From NCBI RefSeq assembly GCF_002994615.1, contig NZ_PVNK01000165.1:62001-126000 (forward strand): a stretch of 64,000 bases of DNA, given 5' to 3'. Position 1 is the first letter of the stretch, and each line of letters opens with the position of its first letter. The position numbers and the translations under genes were made by a program. A model generated the notes under the pieces. It was given only the letters and a program-made list of their open reading frames with translations, was not told where the DNA came from and ran no database searches. The stretch is from Enhygromyxa salina. Lineage in GTDB: Bacteria > Myxococcota_A > Polyangia > Nannocystales > Nannocystaceae. Positions 33,899-42,614 of this stretch are shown here, piece by piece.

Positions 33899-35176
33899 AT
33901 GCAGCGCTTCATCGGCATCGCGCCGCGGGTGGTCTCGCGGCGTACGAACGAGCGGATCCTCGACCGCCACGTCGACGAGATTGCGATGACTTGGTCGCAG
34001 CGTGATCGCGCCTGTCGCTCGCATCACTACCGCCTGCGCGAGCTGATCATGGTTGACGAGCGTGTCAGCGCCCACATCGAGGGGGGGAGGCTGGGCGGCG
34101 CTCGAGCGTGGCAGCTCGCGTTCGAGCGGATCGAGGCGGGTGAGCCTGGCACGATGTTCGCCGCGGCCGCGCTGGCGCTCGCGGGCAGCGAGGCGCGGTG
34201 GTTCGAGGAGCTCGGCCAACTCGCGCGCGCGCAGCCGGAGCTCGGGCGTGAGCTGGTGGCTGGGATCGCCTGGGCTCGACCCTCGGACGTGAGCTGGCGG
34301 CTCGCCGCGCTGGCCAGATCCGATCAGCGGCACGATCGTCGGCTCGCGGCGGCGGGCTTTGGGGTGAGCGGGATCATTCCCCCGCGCCCGCGCGAGTGGC
34401 TCGAGTCCGACGACCCCGAGCTCGTGCAGGAGACGCTGCGGATCGTCGGCGAGCGCGGCCTCGTCGAATTCGTTGACCACGTCAACGCGCGGCTCGACGA
34501 CCCGGTGCTCGCTACGCGCTTTCATGCGGCGCGCTCGGCCCTGCTCCTCGACCGGCGTCACGCTGCGGTGTGGTCGGCCCTGGAGGCTTGTATGAGCGAG
34601 CCCCGCTACGCCCAAGCCGCGGTCCGCTGGTACCTGCGCCATCAGGACACCGAGGCCGGCGCGGCCTCCTATCGCATGTACCGAGAGCGGCCGCAGTTGA
34701 CGAGCTTGGCGCTCCATGCAGCCATCGGCCACGGGCGGATCGGGGTCGTCGATGACCTCATCACCTTGATGCATGAGCCCGAGCACGCGCGCCTGGCCGG
34801 GATCGCCTTCAGCGTGATCGTTGGCGTTGACGTCGAGTACGCTGATCTCGACCTCGACGAGGACCAGGCCGAGCCCGAGGACGAGGACCCGGGTATCGAC
34901 GAGATCGACGTCGAGCGCTTCGCCGATCCGCTGCCGCGCCCCGATCCCGAGGCCGTCCGGGTGTGGTGGGCAGCGCACGCGGGCGAGTTCGATCCCAACC
35001 AGCGCTACCTTCGGGGTCGAGCGATCGACGAGAGCTCGCTGCGTGAGACCCTGGTCGCGGGCACGCAGTTCGAGCGAATGCTCGCGGCCGAGGACCTGGC
35101 CGCGCTGCGGCGAGGGTCGCTCTACCTCACGCGCCAACCGGGCCAGCGCCAGGCACGAGATTGGCTGGGGTGGTGA
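33899..35176 (+). CDS. TIGR02270-type type VI-associated protein
   Basis: A 425-residue helical protein. HVDEIAMTWSQRDRACRSHH, then RLRELIMVDERVSAHIEGGR, matches the start of the TIGR02270 family, found almost only in type VI secretion clusters; HEAT-like helices fill the middle. An acidic stretch (LDEDQAEPEDEDPGIDEI) precedes a C-terminal domain with PNQRYLRGRAIDESSLRETL, also typical. Function unknown, presumably in effector loading. ATG at 33899 is directly after the DUF6484 stop, and the stop overlaps the DUF2169 start (TGATG). Confidence 0.8.
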   Translation: MQRFIGIAPRVVSRRTNERILDRHVDEIAMTWSQRDRACRSHHYRLRELIMVDERVSAHIEGGRLGGARAWQLAFERIEAGEPGTMFAAAALALAGSEARWFEELGQLARAQPELGRELVAGIAWARPSDVSWRLAALARSDQRHDRRLAAAGFGVSGIIPPRPREWLESDDPELVQETLRIVGERGLVEFVDHVNARLDDPVLATRFHAARSALLLDRRHAAVWSALEACMSEPRYAQAAVRWYLRHQDTEAGAASYRMYRERPQLTSLALHAAIGHGRIGVVDDLITLMHEPEHARLAGIAFSVIVGVDVEYADLDLDEDQAEPEDEDPGIDEIDVERFADPLPRPDPEAVRVWWAAHAGEFDPNQRYLRGRAIDESSLRETLVAGTQFERMLAAEDLAALRRGSLYLTRQPGQRQARDWLGW

Positions 35177-36297
35177 TGCTGTTCGAGAACAACACGACCT
35201 ACGAGGCCGGCTGGACCCTCGCCTTCGCCCGGACCGGGCACGAGCAGCTGGTTGTCGTGGCCAAGGCCACCTACGAGCTGCCCTTGGCTGAGCCGAGCTG
35301 GGCCGAGCCCGCGCTGGCCGAGCAGCAAGTGCCCTTGCTCGACTCCGACGAGTTTGCCGGCGACCCCGAGACCACGGCGATGCGCTTTGAGAATGACTAC
35401 GCGACCCACAAGCCCCGCTGCGACGTCGTCTTGCACGGCTCGGCCTATCCGCCCGACGGTCGCCCGACCCCGAGAGTGGAAGTCTCGATGCGCGTGGGCG
35501 CGTTGCACAAGCGCTTCGTCGTGACCGGTGATCGGGGTTGGGTTCGCGCGGCCGGGAGCTTTGTTCCGAGCCCGCCGACGATGTTCGCGCGCCAGCGCTT
35601 CTCCTACGACACGGCCTATGGCGGCACCGAGCTCGCGCCGCGCAACCCCGGGCGGGTCGCGACCTGTCTGGCCAATCCAGTGGGGCGTGGCTACGCGATC
35701 GCCGGGCTCGACGAGGACGTGTACCCCATGCCCAACACCGAAGAACTTGGTCGCCAAATCACCGCGCCGGGTCGTGACTACCGACCGATGGCGCTCGGGC
35801 CGATCGGGCGTCACTGGCAACCCCGTGTTCGCTACGGGGGCAGCTACGATGAGCAATGGTTGCAGGAGCGGGCCCCGTTTTGGCCCGACGATTTTGATTA
35901 CCGCTACTTCCAGTGTGCGCCTCCGGATCAGCAGGTGCCCTATCCCGTGGGCGGCGAGCCCGTCGAACTGATCGGGCTGACACCCGCTGGGTCGCTGCGC
36001 ATGCGACTGCCGAAGCTCGAGCTCCCGGTGCTGTTCGTGCCCCATGTCGGCGCGCCCGAGGAGGTCCGCGCCAAGGTCGACACGATCGTTCTCGAGCCCG
36101 ACGCCGGCAGGATGACGCTGACCTGGCGCGTGACCAAGACGCTCGCGCGCGAGGTCTTCGAGCTTGCGAACACGGTGGTGGGCGGGCGTGGCGAGCGGTG
36201 GATGCGAGCGCAACGGGCTCGAGCCCGGGGCAAGACCTACTACCCGAGCCTCGGGGCTCTGGTCGCGGCGCGCAAGCGCGAGCGAGGTGGTGCGTGA
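35176..36297 (+). CDS. DUF2169 type VI effector adaptor
   Basis: A 373-residue protein of the DUF2169 family, which in characterised systems acts as an adaptor/chaperone loading PAAR-like effectors on VgrG. Family features: AGWTLAFARTGHEQLVVVAK, FSYDTAYGGTELAPRNPGR (the (A/S)YGG motif) and NPVGRGYAIAG, then WQPRVRYGGSYDEQWLQERA PFWPDDFDYRYF. The start ATG at 35176 overlaps the previous stop, and the stop overlaps the next GTG start as GTGA. Its partner is probably the DUF4150 protein two genes downstream. Confidence 0.87.
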   Translation: MLFENNTTYEAGWTLAFARTGHEQLVVVAKATYELPLAEPSWAEPALAEQQVPLLDSDEFAGDPETTAMRFENDYATHKPRCDVVLHGSAYPPDGRPTPRVEVSMRVGALHKRFVVTGDRGWVRAAGSFVPSPPTMFARQRFSYDTAYGGTELAPRNPGRVATCLANPVGRGYAIAGLDEDVYPMPNTEELGRQITAPGRDYRPMALGPIGRHWQPRVRYGGSYDEQWLQERAPFWPDDFDYRYFQCAPPDQQVPYPVGGEPVELIGLTPAGSLRMRLPKLELPVLFVPHVGAPEEVRAKVDTIVLEPDAGRMTLTWRVTKTLAREVFELANTVVGGRGERWMRAQRARARGKTYYPSLGALVAARKRERGGA

Positions 36298-37379
36298 GCG
36301 CCGGGCAGCTCGCCGTCTACGCCCAGGGCATGGTCACGGCCGTTGGCTTTGACGCGCCGACCAGCTGCGCGGCGATGCGCGGGGGACTCAGTGGACTGTA
36401 CGAGGACAACCTCTGGGACATCCTGGTCGGCGAGTACCTCAGCGTGGGGCGGCCGCTCATGCACCAGTGGTGGGAAGGTCGGGACATGCTCGCCGAGCTG
36501 CTCGCGCCGCCGATCCTCGAGTGCGTCGACGCGCTCGCCTCGATCCCCGGCTGGGAGCACATCGATCCGCGGCAGGTGCCGATTGTGGTCATCGTCCCGC
36601 CCGAACACCGGCCGCATCGTTGGGAGCAACTCGACACGGCGCTGCTCGCCGATCTCGCGCACAAGCTCGGGCACCCGCTCGCGGTCTACAGCTCGACGAT
36701 CGCGGGCGGCCGCGCGGGGATCGTCGCTGCGCTGGAGGTCGCCGCGCAGCTTTGTGGTCGCGCCGAGCTGCCCGTGTGCGTGATCGCGGGGGTCGAGAGC
36801 TTCATGCGTCAGCGCCTGGCCGTGCACTACCTGCGCCAGCGACGGATGAAGTCCGAGGTCAACAGCAACGGTTTTGTGGCTGGGGAGGCCGCGAGCGCGA
36901 TCCTGGTTGGTCCTGCCCGCGCTGCCCGGGCGCCGCAGCTGTTGCTCACGGGCGTGGGCTGGGCCGAGGATCCCGCGGGCGCGGGGGACTCAACGGCGCA
37001 CCCCGTGACCGGTCGGGGGCTGACGGCGGCGATTCGTCAGGCCCTCGCGCAGGCGGGCCATTCTTACGCGGCCCTCGACCTGCGCCTCTGCGACATCAAC
37101 GGCGAGCACTGGAAATTCAAGGAGTCGGCCTTCGCCGAGGGGCGCCTCGACCGTGCGCGGCCCGAGGGCCTCCCGGCCCGGCGGCTCGGCTACTGCGACG
37201 TCTGGCACCCGATCGAGCTCATCGGTGAGGTCGGGGCCGCGGTCTTTCCGCTGTTGCTCGGTTGGCTGCGCGATGCCTACTGCAAGGGCTACGACCGCGG
37301 GCCACGAAGCCTCGTGTTTGCGATGGAGGACGCGGGGGAGCGTGCAGCCGTGACCTGTGAATTTTGGAGCCCAACATGA
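36294..37379 (+). CDS. Thiolase-like (beta-ketoacyl synthase-like) protein of the type VI island
   Basis: A 361-residue protein with thiolase-superfamily features: YAQGMVTAVGFDAPTSCAAM at the start, IAGVESFMRQRLAVHYL where ketosynthases carry the nucleophile region, and NSNGFVAGEAASAILVG (GF..GE.A). The active-site Cys and the downstream His residues of true ketosynthases are not evident, so it is probably non-catalytic. Such proteins recur between DUF2169 and DUF4150 genes in type VI clusters; their role is unknown. GTG start at 36294 overlaps the preceding stop, and the stop overlaps the next ATG. Confidence 0.75.
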   Translation: MSAGQLAVYAQGMVTAVGFDAPTSCAAMRGGLSGLYEDNLWDILVGEYLSVGRPLMHQWWEGRDMLAELLAPPILECVDALASIPGWEHIDPRQVPIVVIVPPEHRPHRWEQLDTALLADLAHKLGHPLAVYSSTIAGGRAGIVAALEVAAQLCGRAELPVCVIAGVESFMRQRLAVHYLRQRRMKSEVNSNGFVAGEAASAILVGPARAARAPQLLLTGVGWAEDPAGAGDSTAHPVTGRGLTAAIRQALAQAGHSYAALDLRLCDINGEHWKFKESAFAEGRLDRARPEGLPARRLGYCDVWHPIELIGEVGAAVFPLLLGWLRDAYCKGYDRGPRSLVFAMEDAGERAAVTCEFWSPT

Positions 37380-38404
37380 CCGTCTACGCCAACAACCGAG
37401 AGATCGCCGCAAAAAAGTCGAGCAACAAGAGCGTGGTGTCGATGCCCGACGTGTGCTTGAGCCCGCCGCCTCCGCCGGTCGGGCCGATCCCGCTGCCCTA
37501 TCCGCTGACGGCGCTGTCGAGCGACACGAACAAGGGGTGCAAGACGGTGTTGATCCTTGGCAAGCAGGTGATGCGGAAGAACAGCTCGGAGTACAAAAAG
37601 AGCACCGGGGACGAGCCGGCCACGAAGAGCCTCGGGATGGGCGTGGTCTCCCATGAGATCACGGGGCCGCTCAAATTCTCGGCATACTCGACGGATGTGT
37701 TCGCGGAGGGGGGGAATGTGTGTCGGCTGCTGGATCTGACGGGGGCGAACAACAACAACACGGTTAACACGACGGTGAGCCTCGGTAAATTCCTGGCCGT
37801 GTCTGCGGAGCGGACGAGCTGTGAAGCGCTGCATCAGCAAAATACGGGAGATCGAGAGAGGCTGGGGAAGGTGGATACCACGCAAATTGAGAAATACGTC
37901 CAGACCGCGACGACGACTCACTTCAAGCTCGATCTCAACGGTGTGTCGTATTTCGGAAAATCTCGCAGCAGGGAGATTCCCCAAAAGTATGACAACGGGT
38001 ATACGAAGCCGCTGACGGGCACGAGCTCCGAGCGGCGGGGAGGGCAGGGGGAGGGCTATCTTCCAAAAGAATCCGATATTTGTGGGGGTGGCAAGCATAC
38101 GTATTCGAACACACAGAGCAACGTTACGCCGGATACGGCGCATACGGAGTCTCGGATCCTCGAGGAGCTGTGGGCCTCGCGGGAGTTCAGGGACGCGGCA
38201 AGCATGGTGGCCATGGGGGGCGGGCCAAAGCCCCGAGTCACGATGGCGATTGACTGGCCCAAACCTCGTGACCCGGATGACGTGAATTCTCCCTGTGAGG
38301 ACTGTAGGAGGCTGATCTGCGCTGCGTCCAGCTGTATTGATGTCGTCATTTGCGACGCCAAGCGTGGCAAGGAGACCGAAGGCCAGTCCTACTGCGACAA
38401 GTGA
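37376..38404 (+). CDS. DUF4150 PAAR-like type VI effector with deaminase-like toxin domain
   Basis: A 342-residue effector. Residues 1-125 are the DUF4150 PAAR-like tip domain (MTVYANNREIAAKKSSNKSV and SMPDVCLSPPPPPVGPIPLP YPLT). The remaining part is unrelated to it: H256-T257-E258 in DTAHTESRILEELW and P306-C307-x-x-C310 in NSPCEDCRRLICAASSCIDV form an HxE ... PCxxC signature with 47 residues between, the zinc-binding and catalytic pattern of the cytidine-deaminase superfamily used by many polymorphic toxins (DNA, RNA or nucleotide deaminases). The C-terminal region is clearly less GC-rich than neighbours (about 37740-38400), as expected for an exchanged toxin module. The ATG overlaps the upstream stop. 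Confidence 0.85.
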   Translation: MTVYANNREIAAKKSSNKSVVSMPDVCLSPPPPPVGPIPLPYPLTALSSDTNKGCKTVLILGKQVMRKNSSEYKKSTGDEPATKSLGMGVVSHEITGPLKFSAYSTDVFAEGGNVCRLLDLTGANNNNTVNTTVSLGKFLAVSAERTSCEALHQQNTGDRERLGKVDTTQIEKYVQTATTTHFKLDLNGVSYFGKSRSREIPQKYDNGYTKPLTGTSSERRGGQGEGYLPKESDICGGGKHTYSNTQSNVTPDTAHTESRILEELWASREFRDAASMVAMGGGPKPRVTMAIDWPKPRDPDDVNSPCEDCRRLICAASSCIDVVICDAKRGKETEGQSYCDK

Positions 38405-38431
38405 CCCGGGGACCTCCTCGACGGGTCGCCC

Positions 38432-39178
38432 GTGGAGTTCGATGACATGTTTCACGTCCTCAAACCGGCTCTCAACTCCAATTCCTGCGTACCTACTCTC
38501 CACTTCGAGTGGGACGAGTGGCGTGTGCATCGCTACTATGTTCCGTTCGAGGGCGAGGCCTTCGCGCGCCTGGGTCAACTCACGGGCCGCGCCAACGCGG
38601 CGCTCGCCTACGCATCTGGCGAGTGGATCCTCCACCGCTTCGCCGCCGTCAACCACGACGAGACGCCTCGGCTCTACCTCGAGGCTTGCTGGGCCGCGAA
38701 CGTGCACTGGGCCTACTTCCCCTACGTCGAGATCGACGAGGACCGCTGGCGCGGCCCCGTGCGCGGCCCCTTGCTGATCATGATGGCGATCGCCGGTGAC
38801 GCCTACTTCGGCCTCGACGACGACGCCGCGATCCAGGCTCGAAGCCTGTGGATGCGCAACCTCGCGCTGCACGTGTTGCCCGACTCTGGCGCCTACCTCG
38901 CGTGGTTCGACGCCAGCCTCGCGCGCCTCGAGCACCATCACCGCAAAGACCAGCACCCCGAGACCGAGGACATGCTCTCGCCCCTGCCCGAGGGCATGGG
39001 CGCACCCCCTCCCCGCGAGCTGTTCGACACGAGCCAACCCTACGAGCCCAGCCACGACGCCGAGCGTCTCGACGCCTACCTGCGCGGGCTCGACCCCGAC
39101 GCCAGCCCCTTCTTGGCCGGCGCCGACGCGCTCGCAGGCCTGGACGCCTTCGTGGGTACGCCCTATCGCTACCGCTGA
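38432..39178 (+). CDS. Probable immunity protein for the deaminase-like effector
   Basis: A 248-residue cytoplasmic, acidic protein encoded 27 bases after the effector gene on the same strand. No family is recognised; visible stretches include WRVHRYYVPFEGEAFARLGQ, EACWAANVHWAYFPYVEIDE and a run of Trp/Tyr-rich helices. In polymorphic-toxin loci the gene directly downstream of the toxin normally encodes its immunity protein, which is the basis for the call. Start is GTG at 38432 or ATG at 38447. GC content is back to the genomic level, unlike the toxin. Confidence 0.55.
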   Translation: MEFDDMFHVLKPALNSNSCVPTLHFEWDEWRVHRYYVPFEGEAFARLGQLTGRANAALAYASGEWILHRFAAVNHDETPRLYLEACWAANVHWAYFPYVEIDEDRWRGPVRGPLLIMMAIAGDAYFGLDDDAAIQARSLWMRNLALHVLPDSGAYLAWFDASLARLEHHHRKDQHPETEDMLSPLPEGMGAPPPRELFDTSQPYEPSHDAERLDAYLRGLDPDASPFLAGADALAGLDAFVGTPYRYR

Positions 39179-39217
39179 GGGCGAACACTCGCGTGGTCAC
39201 CACGACCAAGGGCGTAG

Positions 39218-40216
39218 ATGGCTGTCGACATCAGCTTTCGCCATGGCCTCGCGCGCTACCGGATCGTCGAGCGACGGAGCCTGGCGTCGAGCTCGCTCTC
39301 ACCCGGGGTCGTGCTCGTGCGGCCGTCGATGGCCCGGTCTGTGCTTCGCGTCGCGCTGCGTGAACCTGAGCTGAAGATCCCGCTGCGCAGGCTCTACCTG
39401 CGCGAGTTCGGGTTGCGCTCGGACGTCGACGAGGACCAGCTGATCGAGGGCCTCATCGGTCAGGCCACGGAGCAGCTCGGTCACCTGGCGCTGCTCGCCG
39501 AGCGCCGCGCGACCTTCGGCGCCGGAGCTGGCGCTGGCGCTGGTGAGGTGAGCGTCGCCGAGCCCAGGTCGAGCGAGGCGCTCGTCGATCGCACCCACAG
39601 CCTCTCGCTCCAGGTGGTCCTCGATCACAGCGGCGAGCCAGTTGCTGGGGTGGCGCTCCGCGTCAGCTTGCCTGACGGCCGCGAGCAGCTCGGACACACC
39701 GACGCCAACGGCTCGATCGAGCTTCGCGGGCTCGAGCCTGGCGCCGGGGGAGCGGCGAGCGCCTCGAACCCCGTGGCGGCGCGCGCCTCCAACATCTGGC
39801 ACGTCGTCGGGGTCAAGCCGGCGCCGATCGAGCCCGAGTGGGCAGGCTGGGCCGACGCACCTGCCCCCGAGCCGTTCGGAGGGACGCTCGCGGTCGTCGA
39901 GGATCACGCGGTCGCCGACGGCGAGACCCTCAGCGAGCTCGCGGGTACGGTCGGCGCGAGCACGCTCGAGCTGGCTCGCTTCAATTGGGGCAGCAGGAAC
40001 CCCGCCCAGATCCAGCGTGACCTCCGCGAGCGTGTCGGCTGCACCAAACTCGCCGACGATGGCTCGGGCCACGTGTTTTGTGCGACCGACGAGCCGGGCC
40101 TCGTGCTGATCCCTCGAGCGTGGTCTGCCGCCGGGCTGGCGACCAATCAGGGCCATGTCATTCGCGTGCGCAGACCCTGGATCCCGCGCCTCCGCGACTG
40201 GGACTTCTCGATCTGA
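39218..40216 (+). CDS. Type VI island protein with carboxypeptidase-regulatory-like and LysM-like parts
   Basis: A 332-residue protein. The middle (about residues 125-175) is a beta-sandwich-like repeat, LQVVLDHSGEPVAGVALRVS and HTDANGSIELRGL, of the transthyretin/carboxypeptidase-regulatory type. Residues about 235-270 (DHAVADGETLSELAGTVGAS TLELARFNWG) resemble a LysM peptidoglycan-binding unit followed by the RFNWG..NP.QI...L....GC pattern that recurs in type VI cargo operons. An Ala/Gly linker (GAGAGAGAG) lies at about residue 105. It sits immediately before the peptidoglycan hydrolase, suggesting it delivers or tethers that effector. Confidence 0.65.
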   Translation: MAVDISFRHGLARYRIVERRSLASSSLSPGVVLVRPSMARSVLRVALREPELKIPLRRLYLREFGLRSDVDEDQLIEGLIGQATEQLGHLALLAERRATFGAGAGAGAGEVSVAEPRSSEALVDRTHSLSLQVVLDHSGEPVAGVALRVSLPDGREQLGHTDANGSIELRGLEPGAGGAASASNPVAARASNIWHVVGVKPAPIEPEWAGWADAPAPEPFGGTLAVVEDHAVADGETLSELAGTVGASTLELARFNWGSRNPAQIQRDLRERVGCTKLADDGSGHVFCATDEPGLVLIPRAWSAAGLATNQGHVIRVRRPWIPRLRDWDFSI

Positions 40217-40228
40217 ACGAGGTTGACT

Positions 40229-42553
40229 GTGACCGCGCGACCCACCACCGAGTACATCATTTGGCACACGGCGGCCCACCCCGGAAACCTGGACACGAGC
40301 GCGGCCCAGATCGACGGCTGGCACAAGCACAACGGGTGGTCGGGGATTGGCTATCACTACGTCGTCCGTCAGGGCGGGGCCGTCGAGAGCGGGCGGGCCG
40401 CGGGTGAGGTCGGGGCCCACGCCAAGGGGCTCAACGGCAAGAGCATCGGCATCTGCTTCTCGGGTGACGGTGACGAGGAGGACTTCACCGTCGCGCAGCG
40501 TGAGGCTGGGCTGGAGCTGACGCGGCGGCTCATGGACGAGTACGAGATCCCGGCCGAGAAGGTGCTCGGCCACCGGGAGATCAACACCCTCGTCGATCAG
40601 GGGGTGGTCGCGGCTGCCTACCGCACGAGCAAGTCGTGCCCCGGCGCCAAGGTCGACATGGACGACGTCCGTCGGCAATTGGCAGCCTGCCGCTTCGCGC
40701 TGCCCGTCGATCTCGGCCACGGGGTCGAGGTGACTGACGAGGCGCTCGCCGGCTACTACGATCACAGCGAGAAGCAGCACCCGGGCGGCTACTTCCCGCT
40801 CGGTGCCAACACCGTCTGGCACGGTGGTCTGCACCTGCGTGGTGAGCGAGGCGCGACCGTGATCGGCGCCTGCGCGGACGGAGAGCTGGTCGCCGCCCGC
40901 ATGTTCGAGACCGACGCCGACGGCCAGGGCCACGGCCACTACGGCAGCGTCAACTTCATCCTCCTGCGCCACGTCGCCTCTGCGACGCAGCTGCGTCAGG
41001 CCAATCGCAAGCCGGTCGAGACCTATCGCGTCCGGATCTCCACGCTCAATTTCCGGCCGCAGCCCGGTCGCAGCGCGACACACGGTCACCTCCACGTCGG
41101 CGACTTGTTGCGGCGACGCGCCGGTGAACCTGACGTCGACAAGGGGGGATACGCTTGGATTCCGCTCGAGGTTGTTGGCTCGACGGACGCGACCTGGCTC
41201 GGCAAGCAGGGCTACGCGGCGTACGATCCAAGCTGGCTCGAGGCCGTCGGCGCCACGGACGAGCTCTTCGCCGACGGCAAGCCCTGGACCTGGTACTCGC
41301 TCTACATGCACCTCGATCCGCGGCCGCTCGCAAAGAGACATCCGGGCCTGGAGAGGCTTCGCTGGATCGCCGCGGGCCGCGAGGGCTTGGCCGAGGAGCT
41401 GGCCAAAGGCGGCGTGGTTCGGGTCAGCGACGAGACCGCCCCGGTCTCGGTCGAGGCGGGGGAGCCGCTGTGGCTGATGGGTGAGTACGGCTCGCCAAAT
41501 TACCGCGCCGGCCTGATCCACTGGGAGGTGTTCGCAGGTGAGGCGCTGATGCCCAGCTGGGCTTGCGTCGAAGATACGGACGAGGACTACAATATGGATG
41601 CGGCCCAGATTCTCGAGCTCGTCGAGCAAGACTGGTTCGGCTCCGACGCGATCCTCACGCACGACGAGATCCGGGAGTTCTACGCCAACAACGCGCGCGC
41701 GAAGGAGCTGCGGCGCTACGGGTGCCGCTTCGTCAGTGAGTGGGGCATCAACCTCGACAAGGCGATCGCCGCTTTGCGAAGGCAGGCCGTGTGGTGGCGA
41801 ACCGCCAGCTTGAAACAGCGCATCTCTCCGCTGTTGTGGTGGGACGAAGCTGTGGCCGCCGGGGTCGAGCTTCCCGAGGATCGCAAGGTCTGGCACTACA
41901 ACCCCGTCGAGTTCGTCAGCGTGATGGGTGGAACGCGGCCCGTGACCGCCGCGGAGGCAGCTGCGCCCGCTCCTGACTCCGAGTGCGTGGTGCTGGTCGT
42001 GCGCGATGGTTCGTCGGTGCCTCATTTTTGTCAGGGCGACCAGGCTTGGGGCGCGCGGACCCTCGGCTCGAGCTCGTCGATCGAGGCCAAGGGCTGCGCG
42101 ATCACGGCGGTCGCGATGGTGCTCGCCTACTATGGACGCGACATCAACCCGAAGCAGCTCGACGAGCATCTCGACGCCAAGGGGGGCTACATGGGTAACG
42201 CGGTCTACTGGGCCAAAGCCCTCTCGGCCGGAGCCTCTGCGGATCTGCCCACGCTGACCGTGACCACGGCCAAGATGACCAACAGGAGCCAGTTCGCGTC
42301 GACGATCAACGCACGAATCGACGCCAACATGCCGACGATTGCTGAGGTCGACTACGGCAAGGACAGCGACAGCGCCGGCGATCACTTTGTCGTCATCGTT
42401 GGTCGCAACGAAGCTGGGCAATTCATCATGAACGACCCCGGCACCCGCGCCGGCAACGGGGCCGCGAATCCGTCGGCCGCCAACGTGATCGAGACGACCA
42501 CGCGCGACGGCGGCATGACCATCGTGAGGTTGATGTTGTTCGACGTGAGCTGA
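40229..42553 (+). CDS. Multi-domain peptidoglycan hydrolase effector (amidase + M23-like + C39-like)
   Basis: A 774-residue protein. Residues 1-150 are an N-acetylmuramoyl-L-alanine amidase (Amidase_2/PGRP fold): IIWHTAAHPGN with zinc ligand His13, IGYHYVVRQGGAVESGR, GHRE with His115 and SCPGAKVD with Cys137. The middle (about 175-460) contains NTVWHGGLHLRGERGATV, then TWYSLYMHLDP and LIHWEVFAGE, resembling an M23 endopeptidase/peptidoglycan-recruiting module with altered ligands. Residues 597-774 form a C39-like papain-fold peptidase: GCAITAVAMVLAYYG with Cys623, DHFVVIVGRN with His719 and NDPG with Asp736. No signal peptide, as expected for type VI cargo. GTG start at 40229 with GAGG six bases upstream. 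No immunity candidate follows on this strand. Confidence 0.8.
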   Translation: MTARPTTEYIIWHTAAHPGNLDTSAAQIDGWHKHNGWSGIGYHYVVRQGGAVESGRAAGEVGAHAKGLNGKSIGICFSGDGDEEDFTVAQREAGLELTRRLMDEYEIPAEKVLGHREINTLVDQGVVAAAYRTSKSCPGAKVDMDDVRRQLAACRFALPVDLGHGVEVTDEALAGYYDHSEKQHPGGYFPLGANTVWHGGLHLRGERGATVIGACADGELVAARMFETDADGQGHGHYGSVNFILLRHVASATQLRQANRKPVETYRVRISTLNFRPQPGRSATHGHLHVGDLLRRRAGEPDVDKGGYAWIPLEVVGSTDATWLGKQGYAAYDPSWLEAVGATDELFADGKPWTWYSLYMHLDPRPLAKRHPGLERLRWIAAGREGLAEELAKGGVVRVSDETAPVSVEAGEPLWLMGEYGSPNYRAGLIHWEVFAGEALMPSWACVEDTDEDYNMDAAQILELVEQDWFGSDAILTHDEIREFYANNARAKELRRYGCRFVSEWGINLDKAIAALRRQAVWWRTASLKQRISPLLWWDEAVAAGVELPEDRKVWHYNPVEFVSVMGGTRPVTAAEAAAPAPDSECVVLVVRDGSSVPHFCQGDQAWGARTLGSSSSIEAKGCAITAVAMVLAYYGRDINPKQLDEHLDAKGGYMGNAVYWAKALSAGASADLPTLTVTTAKMTNRSQFASTINARIDANMPTIAEVDYGKDSDSAGDHFVVIVGRNEAGQFIMNDPGTRAGNGAANPSAANVIETTTRDGGMTIVRLMLFDVS

Positions 42554-42614
42554 AGGGGCGACCGAGAGCTCCCCCCACTGGAGACGATAGAGACCATCGT
42601 CGATGTCGAGGCGA

